Shown here piece after piece: positions 51,773-59,312 of a stretch of DNA of 64,000 nucleotides. Under the pieces are notes generated by a model that was not told the DNA's origin, did no database searches, and saw only the letters and a program-made list of their open reading frames with translations. The DNA lies in the NCBI RefSeq assembly GCF_000185905.1, contig NC_014923.1, positions 248,001 through 312,000 on the forward strand. Direction: 5' to 3'. The stretch's first letter is position 1, and every line of letters starts with the position of its first letter. The position numbers and the translations under genes were made by a program. Source of the DNA: Mesorhizobium ciceri biovar biserrulae WSM1271. Lineage in GTDB: Bacteria > Pseudomonadota > Alphaproteobacteria > Rhizobiales > Rhizobiaceae.

Positions 51773-51984
51773 GGGCAACTCCTAGCGCGGATGCCAATAC
51801 CGTTGCAACGTGCTGCCCGACATATTCGCCTTGAGCGGAACAAAGGCCAAAAGTTTCCCCGCAATACCCCTTCCGGCTCCGGAGAACCCAACTTACGACA
51901 GGCGCAGCCGCCGGCGAGGCTCGATCTACAGACTTGATTATGACAAAGGTCGAAGGGCTTGCGGTCGGCGCAAGGCCGCACGTC

Positions 51985-52560
51985 TCAATCGTGCAATTCC
52001 CGCGATATCGGCGGCCCCACCGAAAAGCCGGAGAATGTGACCTCGAAGCCCTCGCGTTGCGGCGAACAGCACATCATGCCGACATCGACCGTCCTGGAGA
52101 TCGGAAAGTAGGCGAGCCGCACAGGCTTCCAGTGGCCGTCGGAAGCATCGAGATACTGGACACGGATCGTTTCGGCGTAACGGGTCAGCCGGATCCTGAC
52201 GCCGCCCGGACCGGCATGAATGGCGACCAGCGACCAGTCTGACGTGTCGTTGGTGACCACGACGGAGAAATAGGCAAGGCCGTCGGTGTACTCGATACCG
52301 GCCTTGATCCAATGGGTTTCGCTGAGCCGGACCATCAGCCCTGCCTGATCATAAAGCACCTCGTAGTCGCCTTTGACGGTGACCTCGGCGGTGAAATCGC
52401 CTTCGACGGGCCGGTGCAGGAAGTGGCCATTGTCGCGCCAGAAACCGTAGAAGGTCTCGCGCCAGAAATCGGTCTCCTTGCCGGTGCGCACACGAACGCT
52501 GTCGCCGTCGATAGAATGGTGCGGCGGCGGGTTAAGCCAGGTCAGGTCCTGCACTGTCAT
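51985..52560 (-). CDS. DUF1349-like beta-sandwich protein
   Basis: This 191-residue protein resembles the DUF1349 family (concanavalin-like fold): DFWRETFYGFWRDNGHFLHR, VKGDYEVLYDQAGLMVRLS, WIKAGIEYTDGLAYFSVVVT and the closing GMMCCSPQREGFEVTFSGF. Function is not established; such proteins are often linked to carbohydrate use. The ATG at 52560 is used and the longer frame to 52590 is possible. It follows the aldehyde dehydrogenase gene on the same strand, but a strong hairpin lies between them. Confidence 0.7.
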   Translation of the reverse strand: MTVQDLTWLNPPPHHSIDGDSVRVRTGKETDFWRETFYGFWRDNGHFLHRPVEGDFTAEVTVKGDYEVLYDQAGLMVRLSETHWIKAGIEYTDGLAYFSVVVTNDTSDWSLVAIHAGPGGVRIRLTRYAETIRVQYLDASDGHWKPVRLAYFPISRTVDVGMMCCSPQREGFEVTFSGFSVGPPISRELHD

Positions 52561-52617
52561 CCTTCGCGCCGCTCCAATCCAGATGTGCATGGTGGGGTTG
52601 CCGGCGTGGTCGGCAGT

Positions 52618-52642
52618 GACCGATCAGCCCGGCTGATCGGTC
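52618..52642 (-). terminator. Hairpin after the aldehyde dehydrogenase gene
   Basis: GACCGATCAGC and GCTGATCGGTC form a perfect 11-base stem with a 3-base loop, 10 bases beyond the stop on the minus strand. A third GATCAGCC copy lies next to it at 52650. The U-tract is weak. Confidence 0.5.
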
Positions 52643-52651
52643 GACGGCCGA

Positions 52652-54091
52652 TCAGCCTGCGAATGTATAGGCCGTCTTCACCGTGGTGTAGAACTCCGCC
52701 GCATAGTGGCCCTGCTCGCGCGGCCCATAGCTCGAACCCTTGCGGCCGCCGAAGGGAACATGGAAATCGACACCCGCCGTCGGCAGGTTGACCATCACCA
52801 TGCCGGCCTCCGAATTGCGCTTGAAGTGCGTGGCATGCTTGAGGCTCGAGGTGCAGATGCCGGAGGTCAAGCCGAAGGGCGTGTCGTTGGCAACGGAAAG
52901 CGCCTCGTCATAGTCCTTGACGCGAATGACGCTGGCGACAGGCCCGAAAATCTCCTCGCGCGAACTGCGCATGGCGTTGGTCGCCTCGGTCAGCAACGCC
53001 GGCTGCAGGTAGAAGCCCGGCGTCTTGCGGTCGAGCCGCTCGCCACCGAAGGCGAGCGTGGCACCTTCCCTGACGCCGATGGCGATATAGTCCTCGTCCT
53101 GCTTCAGCTGCGTCGCGTCGACGACAGGACCGATCTGGGTCTGCGCGTCGAGCGCATCGCCGATGACCAGTTTGCTCATGCGATCCTTGAGGGCGTCGAC
53201 GAAGCGGTCGTGAATGCCGTCAGCCACAATCAGCCTGGACGAGGCGGTGCAGCGCTGGCCGGTCGAGAAGAAGGCACCATTGAGCGCGCAATCGACGGCG
53301 ATCGCGAGGTCGGCATCGTCGAGCACGACCAGCGGGTTCTTGCCGCCCATTTCAAGCTGGAACTTGCGCATGTGTTCGATGCTTGCCGCAGCGACGCGCT
53401 TGCCGGTGCCGACCGAGCCGGTGAAGCTGATGGCGTTGACATCGGGACTGTCGAGCATCGCCTGACCGACGACCGAGCCCTTGCCCATGACGAGATTGAG
53501 CACGCCCTTCGGCAGGCCGGCGCGATGCAGGATGTCGACGATGGTCCAGGCGCTCTCGGGAACCAGCTCCGCAGGCTTGAAGACGACGGTGTTGCCGTGT
53601 GTCAGCGCCGGGGCGATCTTCCAGGCCGGAATAGCGATCGGAAAATTCCACGGCGTTATGATGCCGACCACGCCGACCGCCTCGCGCGTCATCTCGACGC
53701 CGACGCCCGGCCGCACGCTCGGCACGACCTCTCCGGTCAAACGCAACGTTTCGCCGGCAAAGAAGTCGAATATCTGGGCGGCGCGAATTGTCTCGCCGAT
53801 GCCTTCGGCCAGCGTCTTGCCTTCCTCTCGCGCCAGATTGCGGCCGATCTCGTCCTTGCGCGCCAGAATCTCGTCGGAGGCCTTTTTCAACACCGCGTGA
53901 CGCGCCAGCGGACCGGAGCGGGACCAAGCCGGGAACGCTGCCTTGGCCGCAGCGATCGCCTGCTGGGCCTGTTCGACACCCGCCGAGGCATAGTCGCCGA
54001 CGACGTCGCCGGTATCCGAGGGGTTGATGTTGCGCGAACCGGCATCGCCGACCCACTCGCCATCGATGAGGTTCTTTCGAAACAGCGTCAT
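52652..54091 (-). CDS. Aldehyde dehydrogenase, 2-oxoglutarate-semialdehyde type likely
   Basis: This NAD(P)-dependent aldehyde dehydrogenase of 479 residues has GIITPWNFPIAIPAWKIAPA, the glycine motif FTGSVGTGKRV, LEMGGKNPLVVLDDADL with the general-base Glu, and FFSTGQRCTASSRL with the catalytic Cys. It resembles the branch that oxidises 2-oxoglutarate semialdehyde, but other semialdehydes are possible. The ATG at 54091 follows AGGA by about 9 bases. It is divergent from the tetR-type gene with a matching operator candidate, so it probably belongs to the same catabolic regulon as the flavoproteins downstream. Confidence 0.86.
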   Translation of the reverse strand: MTLFRKNLIDGEWVGDAGSRNINPSDTGDVVGDYASAGVEQAQQAIAAAKAAFPAWSRSGPLARHAVLKKASDEILARKDEIGRNLAREEGKTLAEGIGETIRAAQIFDFFAGETLRLTGEVVPSVRPGVGVEMTREAVGVVGIITPWNFPIAIPAWKIAPALTHGNTVVFKPAELVPESAWTIVDILHRAGLPKGVLNLVMGKGSVVGQAMLDSPDVNAISFTGSVGTGKRVAAASIEHMRKFQLEMGGKNPLVVLDDADLAIAVDCALNGAFFSTGQRCTASSRLIVADGIHDRFVDALKDRMSKLVIGDALDAQTQIGPVVDATQLKQDEDYIAIGVREGATLAFGGERLDRKTPGFYLQPALLTEATNAMRSSREEIFGPVASVIRVKDYDEALSVANDTPFGLTSGICTSSLKHATHFKRNSEAGMVMVNLPTAGVDFHVPFGGRKGSSYGPREQGHYAAEFYTTVKTAYTFAG

Positions 54092-54302
54092 ATCGTGTGT
54101 TCCTGCTTGTTGGCCGCGCGGGCATCTGTCTGAACTGGTATTTGCCAGACAATTGCCTCGCGGGAAAGCAAACAGTGAACCGCCAGCCGCGACAAAAATC
54201 CCCGTGCCTGCGCCGCGCGGATGGCGGGCGACGACGATTCCCCATCGAGCCTCGATGCAGCCAACCTCCATCGTGCATCAATCCGCTTGGGCCGATTCGT
54301 CC

Positions 54303-54316
54303 TGTACACTTATGTC
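54303..54316. promoter_or_regulatory. TetR-type operator candidate, tetR / aldehyde dehydrogenase region
   Basis: TGTACACTTATGTC. Its reverse complement matches the site at 55170-55183 in 11 of 14 positions (GACAyAwrTGTACA). It lies 27 bases from the tetR-type start. Confidence 0.5.
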
Positions 54317-54342
54317 CATAGCCTTGATTTGCCTGAGGCAGC

Positions 54343-55020
54343 ATGTCATGCGTCGTGTCGATGGCAGCTCTCGAAACGACGATTCAGCGCGCCGGCGCCA
54401 CCGGCAACATCAAGGCCACTCGCGAAGACTGGCTGAAGCTTGCGCTTGAAACGTTGATCTCTGACGGAGTCGAACGCGTCCGCGTGCTGACGCTTGGCCA
54501 GAAGCTCGATGTGTCGCGCTCCAGCTTCTACTGGTATTTCAAGAGCCGGCAGGATCTGCTCGATCAGTTGCTGGACTACTGGCGGCAGACGAATACCAAA
54601 TTTATCGTGGAACGCGCCAGGCGGCCTTCCGCCACCGTCATACGCGGGGTGATGAGCATTTTCGAATGCTGGGTGGACGAAAGGCTGTTCGACCCCCAGC
54701 TGGATTTCGCGATCAGGGCCTGGGCCCGTCGCTCGCCCGCCATCAGGCGCGCCTTAGACGAGGCCGACGAGGAGCGTGTCAACGCCATACGCGACATGTT
54801 CATGCGTCACGGCTACGACGAGGAGGATGCCTTCGTGCGGGCCCGCGTGCTGTATTTCATGCAGATCGGCTATTACTCGCTTGAGCTCAACGAGCCGATG
54901 AGCAGCCGCCTGCCTCACGTCGCCGGTTATCTGCGCAGCTTCACCGGCCAGGAGCCTCCGGCGGAGGATGTCGAGGACTTCTCGCGCTATGTCGAGAAGA
55001 CGCTTTCGCGCAACCGATAG
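54343..55020 (+). CDS. TetR-family transcriptional regulator
   Basis: This 225-residue protein has an N-terminal helix-turn-helix (DWLKLALETLISDGVERVRV, LGQKLDVSRSSFYWYFKSR, the last block being the family hallmark) and an all-helical ligand domain. GAGG precedes the ATG at 54343, with a short 4-base spacing. It is divergent from the aldehyde dehydrogenase gene and lies just upstream of the methyl-amine flavoprotein genes. It probably represses both directions until a metabolite binds. Confidence 0.85.
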   Translation: MSCVVSMAALETTIQRAGATGNIKATREDWLKLALETLISDGVERVRVLTLGQKLDVSRSSFYWYFKSRQDLLDQLLDYWRQTNTKFIVERARRPSATVIRGVMSIFECWVDERLFDPQLDFAIRAWARRSPAIRRALDEADEERVNAIRDMFMRHGYDEEDAFVRARVLYFMQIGYYSLELNEPMSSRLPHVAGYLRSFTGQEPPAEDVEDFSRYVEKTLSRNR

Positions 55021-55169
55021 TACGGCCCGGCCGCCGCGGCCTGACGATTTCGCTTCGCGCATCGGCCCAATAGCAAGCACGGTTGCTGCCGACAGCAGCA
55101 GAGGAGCCCTCTGCCGTATCGGCGCAGAGCGGCGTCACGGGCGCTCATTCCGCTGCCCGCCAACCTCTA

Positions 55170-55183
55170 GACACATATGTACA
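55170..55183. promoter_or_regulatory. TetR-type operator candidate upstream of the dehydrogenase gene
   Basis: GACACATATGTACA is a partial palindrome around ACATATGT, 44 bases ahead of the dehydrogenase ATG, and pairs with the copy at the tetR-type gene. It contains an ATG (55177) that I reject as a start. Confidence 0.5.
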
Positions 55184-55227
55184 ATACCGATAGGGTACTC
55201 CACACTGGCTGGGCGGAGTGCGACAGG

Positions 55228-57639
55228 ATGAAATCCCAATATCGGGCGATCGTCATCGGCGGCGGCGTGGTTGGAGCCTCGGTGCTCTATCACCTGGCGA
55301 AGTTCGGCTGGAGCGACGTCGCGCTGATCGAACGCGAGGTGCTGACCGCAGGGTCGAGTTGGCATGCGGCCGGCGGGTTCCATGCGCTGAACGCCGATCC
55401 CAACATCGCCGCCCTGCAGGCCTACACGATCGACTTGCTCTCCGAGGTCGAGAAAGAATCGGGCCAGAGCATCGGCATGCACATGACCGGTGGCATCTCG
55501 GTCGCCTCCGCGCCGGAGCGCTGGGAATGGTTGAATGCGTCATACCGCATCTTCCAGACCATGGGCATCGACGATGTCCACCTGGTCGGAGTCGATGAGA
55601 TCAAGCAGCGCTGCCCGATTCTCAACACCGATGGCATGCTGGGTGGACTCTATGCCGCGCGCGAAGGCCATATCGATCCCTCGGGCGTCGTGCACGCCTA
55701 TGCCAAGGCAGCCAGGCTGCGCGGCGCCGATATCATCGAGCACAACCGCGTGCTGGCACTCAACCGCCGCGCGGACGGCGGCTGGGACGTAGTCACCGAG
55801 AAGGGCACGGTCATTGCCGAACACGTCGTCAATGCCGGCGGGCTGTGGGCCAAGCAGGTCGGCCGGATGGCCGGCATCGACCTGCCGGTGTCGCCGATGG
55901 AGCACCATTATCTCGTCACCGAGGCGCTGCCCGAAATCCAGGCGCTGGACAAGGAATTGCCGCTGATCGTCGATCTCGAAGGCTTCACCTACATGCGCCA
56001 GGAACAGAAGGGCCTGCTGCTCGGCATCTACGAGATCAACCACAAGCACTGGAACATGGATGGGGCGCCGTGGGATTACGGCATTGAACTGATCCAGGAA
56101 GACACCGACCGCATCGCCGACGAGTTGGCCCTCGGCTTCAGCCGATACCCCTGCCTGGAGAATGCCGGCATCAAGCGCTGGGTGAACGGCGCCTTCACCT
56201 TCTCGCCAGACGGCAATCCGCTGGTCGGCCCGGTGCGCGGGGTTCCCAATTACTGGGTGGCGTGCGGCGTCATGGCCGGTTTCCTGCAAGGCGGCGGGGT
56301 CGGCAAGTCGCTTGCCGAATGGATGATCCATGGCGAGCCGGAAGCCGATGTCTACGGCATGGACATCGCCCGCTATGGCGATTTCGCCTCCAACCGCGAA
56401 TACATCAGGCAGACCACCGGGCAGTTCTATTCGCGCCGCTTTGTCATGAGCTATCCCAACGAGCAGTTGCCGGCGGGGCGGCCCTTGAAGACAGCCGGCG
56501 CGCATGACGCGATGGATGCCGCCGGCGCGCGCTGGGGCAATTCATGGGGCATGGAAGTGCCGCTCTATTTCGCGCCGCATGGCTTCGTCGAGACACCGAC
56601 GCTGAAGCGCTCCAACGCCTTCGACATCGTCGCACAGGAGTGCCGCAAGGTGCGCGAGGGCGTCGGTCTGCTCGATATCACTGCCTTCTCACGCTACGAA
56701 ATCGCCGGGCCGCAGGCGGAAGCTTGGCTCGACCGGCTGCTTGCCTGTGCGCTGCCCAATCCGGGTCGCGCCAAGCTCGCGCCTATGCTCGGCGAAAACG
56801 GCAAGCTCAAGGGCGACCTCACCGTCTTCAACTGGGGCGATGGCTCCTGGTGGATCATGGGATCCTACTATCTGCGGCAGTGGCATATGCGCTGGTTCGA
56901 GCAGCATATGAGCGACGGCGTCACCGTCCGCGACATTTCAGACGCGGTCGTCGGTTTCTCGCTGGCTGGTCCCAATGCGCGAATGCTGCTTGAGCGCCTC
57001 ACACATCAGGACGTTTCGCACGAGGCCTTTGGCTTTCTAGCCTGCAAGACATTGGATGTCGGGCTGGTGCGGGCCAAAGTCGGGCGGCTCTCGGTCATCG
57101 GCGAACTCGGCTACGAGATCCATTGCCAGGCCAATGAGCACGCAGGCCTGCGCCGCGCGCTGCTTGCCGCAGGCAGCGATCTGGGCGTCACCGAATACGG
57201 CTTCGGCGCGGTCAATTCGCTGCGGCTCGAAAAGAGCTTTGGTATCTGGTCGCGCGAGTTCACGCAGGACTATACGCCCGATGAGACCGGGATGGACCGC
57301 TGGATCGCTTTCGACAAGGGCGATTTCATCGGCCGCGAGGCGGCCCGGAAGGAGCTGAAGGCTTCATCGAGGCGCACGTTGGTGACGCTTGAAATCGACG
57401 CGGTGGACGCCGATGCCAGCGGTTACGAGCCGGTCTGGTATAGAGGCAAGCTTGCTGGCTTCGTCACCTCGGGCGGCTACGGCCATACGGTCGGCAAGAG
57501 CCTCGCCATGGCGCTGGTCGAGCGCGAGGTGGCTGATATCGATACGCAGTTGACAACCCACATCGTCGGCGTCGAAAGAGGTGCGCGCGTCATCGCCTCG
57601 TCGCCATACGATCCACTGGGCAAGGCGATGCGGGCATGA
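55228..57639 (+). CDS. Dimethylglycine/sarcosine dehydrogenase-like flavoprotein
   Basis: This 803-residue enzyme joins an N-terminal FAD-binding DAO domain (AIVIGGGVVGASVLYHLA, then GSSWHAAGGFHALN, where the His is the covalent flavin site of this family) to a C-terminal GcvT-like folate domain (GVGLLDITAFSRYEIAGPQA, GELGYEIHC). It would demethylate dimethylglycine, sarcosine or a related N-methyl compound and pass the methyl group to tetrahydrofolate. I chose the ATG at 55228, right before the FAD motif; the frame runs back to 55177, inside the operator. It precedes soxBDAG by 82 bases and is probably co-transcribed. Confidence 0.87.
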   Translation: MKSQYRAIVIGGGVVGASVLYHLAKFGWSDVALIEREVLTAGSSWHAAGGFHALNADPNIAALQAYTIDLLSEVEKESGQSIGMHMTGGISVASAPERWEWLNASYRIFQTMGIDDVHLVGVDEIKQRCPILNTDGMLGGLYAAREGHIDPSGVVHAYAKAARLRGADIIEHNRVLALNRRADGGWDVVTEKGTVIAEHVVNAGGLWAKQVGRMAGIDLPVSPMEHHYLVTEALPEIQALDKELPLIVDLEGFTYMRQEQKGLLLGIYEINHKHWNMDGAPWDYGIELIQEDTDRIADELALGFSRYPCLENAGIKRWVNGAFTFSPDGNPLVGPVRGVPNYWVACGVMAGFLQGGGVGKSLAEWMIHGEPEADVYGMDIARYGDFASNREYIRQTTGQFYSRRFVMSYPNEQLPAGRPLKTAGAHDAMDAAGARWGNSWGMEVPLYFAPHGFVETPTLKRSNAFDIVAQECRKVREGVGLLDITAFSRYEIAGPQAEAWLDRLLACALPNPGRAKLAPMLGENGKLKGDLTVFNWGDGSWWIMGSYYLRQWHMRWFEQHMSDGVTVRDISDAVVGFSLAGPNARMLLERLTHQDVSHEAFGFLACKTLDVGLVRAKVGRLSVIGELGYEIHCQANEHAGLRRALLAAGSDLGVTEYGFGAVNSLRLEKSFGIWSREFTQDYTPDETGMDRWIAFDKGDFIGREAARKELKASSRRTLVTLEIDAVDADASGYEPVWYRGKLAGFVTSGGYGHTVGKSLAMALVEREVADIDTQLTTHIVGVERGARVIASSPYDPLGKAMRA

Positions 57640-57721
57640 CCGATCGAACGGGTGACGTCGGTGCGGAAGACCATGCGATGATCCACGTTTCTTTCCGAAA
57701 ATCAGGCCTGTCCGGCACGTC

Positions 57722-58975
57722 ATGACCACACGCTATTCCGCCTTTTCGCTGTTCAAGGAGGGCCTGGCCGGCCAAACCGGCTGGCAACCGGCGTGGCGCT
57801 CGCCCGAGCCGAAACTGTCCTATGATGCGATCGTCATCGGTGGCGGCGGCCATGGGCTGGCAACGGCCTATTACCTGGCCAAGAACCACAACATCACCAG
57901 CGTAGCGGTGCTGGAAAAAGGCTGGATCGGCGGCGGCAACACCGGCCGCAACACCACCGTGGTGCGCTCCAACTACTATTATCCGGAGAGCGTCGAGCTC
58001 TACGGGCTGGCGCACCGGCTCTATGAGGGATTGTCGAAAGAGCTCAACTACAACGTCATGCTGTCGCAACGCGGCATGGTCAATCTCTGCCACTCGACCC
58101 GCGAGATGGAGATCGGCGCCCGCACCGTCAACGCCATGCAGATCAACGGCATCGATGCGGAGCTGTTTTCGCCTGACGATGTGCGCCGGGTGGCGCCGAT
58201 CTACAATTTTTCACCGGACGCACGCTTCCCGGTGTTCGGCGGTATCTGGCAAGGCAGGGCCGGAACGGCACGCCATGATGCGGTCGCCTGGGGCTATGCG
58301 CGGGCCGCAAGCCGACTCGGCGTCGACATCATCCAGAACTGCGAGATCACCGATTTCATCATCCAGGGCGGCCGCTGCCGTGGCGTCCAGACCTCGCGTG
58401 GCGCGATCCGTGCCGAGCGTATCGGCATGGCGGTGGCCGGGCATTCTTCGGTGCTGGCGGCCAAGGCCGGCTTCCGCCTGCCGATCAATTCCTATGCGCT
58501 GCAGGCCTGCGTTTCCGAGCCGGTCAAGCCAATCCTCGACACGGTGGTGCTGTCGCCCGGCTGCGGCGTCTATGTCAGCCAGTCGGACAAGGGCGAGATC
58601 GTCATCGGCGGCGGGCTCGACCGCATCCCCTCCTACGCGCAGCGCGGCAATCTGCCTACGCTGGAGGGGGTGATTGCCGGCCTGCTGGAGATGTTCCCGA
58701 TCTTCGGCCAGCTCAAGCTGATGCGGCAATGGGCTGGGATCGTCGATGTCGTGCCGGATTCCTCGCCGATCATCGGCCCCTCGCCGCTGCCCGGCCTGTT
58801 CCTCAATTGCGGCTGGGGCACGGGCGGCTTCAAGGCCATTCCCGCAGGCGGCACGCTGCTGGCGAACCTGCTGGCGACTGACGAACACAACCACATCAGC
58901 CGTCCGTTCGACCTTGATCGCTTCGCCAGCGGGCGCCTGATCGACGAAGCGGCCGGCTCCGGCATCGCGCACTGA
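57722..58975 (+). CDS. soxB: Sarcosine oxidase beta subunit
   Basis: The 417-residue protein has YDAIVIGGGGHGLATAYYLA for FAD binding and GWIGGGNTGRNTTVVRSNYY, the segment that carries the covalent FMN site and folds with the active centre in heterotetrameric sarcosine oxidase. GIVDVVPDSSPIIGPSPLPG and GWGTGGFKAIPAGG close the FAD domain. The enzyme turns sarcosine and oxygen into glycine, methylene-tetrahydrofolate (or formaldehyde) and peroxide in the cytoplasm. It starts the canonical B-D-A-G order. Confidence 0.93.
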   Translation: MTTRYSAFSLFKEGLAGQTGWQPAWRSPEPKLSYDAIVIGGGGHGLATAYYLAKNHNITSVAVLEKGWIGGGNTGRNTTVVRSNYYYPESVELYGLAHRLYEGLSKELNYNVMLSQRGMVNLCHSTREMEIGARTVNAMQINGIDAELFSPDDVRRVAPIYNFSPDARFPVFGGIWQGRAGTARHDAVAWGYARAASRLGVDIIQNCEITDFIIQGGRCRGVQTSRGAIRAERIGMAVAGHSSVLAAKAGFRLPINSYALQACVSEPVKPILDTVVLSPGCGVYVSQSDKGEIVIGGGLDRIPSYAQRGNLPTLEGVIAGLLEMFPIFGQLKLMRQWAGIVDVVPDSSPIIGPSPLPGLFLNCGWGTGGFKAIPAGGTLLANLLATDEHNHISRPFDLDRFASGRLIDEAAGSGIAH

Positions 58976-58977
58976 TA

Positions 58978-59020
58978 CATGTCGCCCAAAAGTGCGCAGC
59001 GGTTTTGGGAGAACGACATG
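58978..59020. repeat. Rhizobial-type palindromic element inside the sox operon
   Basis: CATGTCG / CGACATG and CCCAAAA / TTTTGGG form nested arms around GTGCGCAGCGG, with a 4-base bulge. It starts 3 bases after the soxB stop and resembles widespread Mesorhizobium intergenic repeats. It could act as an mRNA hairpin between soxB and soxD. Confidence 0.6.
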
Positions 59021-59045
59021 CATAAAGACGAAGATTGAGGATTTT

Positions 59046-59312
59046 ATGCAGCTTTTCCCTTGCCCATTCTGCGGCCCGCGCGACGAAACCGAATTCCACT
59101 ATGGCGGCGATGCCGGCAATGCGCGGCCGGATGGCGCCGATGTGCCGATCGATCGCTGGGCTGATTACCTCTATCTGCGCACCAACCCGAAAGGCACGGC
59201 GCGCGAAATCTGGGTTCACATGAACTGCGGCGAGTTCTTCGTCATGGAGCGCGACACCGTCACCCACAAGGTGCTGTCCTCGGCCGCACTCGGCGGGGAG
59301 CACGTCGCGTGA
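59046..59312 (+). CDS. soxD: Sarcosine oxidase delta subunit
   Basis: This 88-residue protein starts MQLFPCPFCGPRDETEFHY, with the CPFCG pair (residues 6-10) and Cys in HMNCGEFF giving the zinc site of the delta subunit. DRWADYLYLRTNPKG is a further family block. The ATG at 59046 follows GAGG by 7 bases. It ends in a four-base overlap with soxA. Confidence 0.93.
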   Translation: MQLFPCPFCGPRDETEFHYGGDAGNARPDGADVPIDRWADYLYLRTNPKGTAREIWVHMNCGEFFVMERDTVTHKVLSSAALGGEHVA

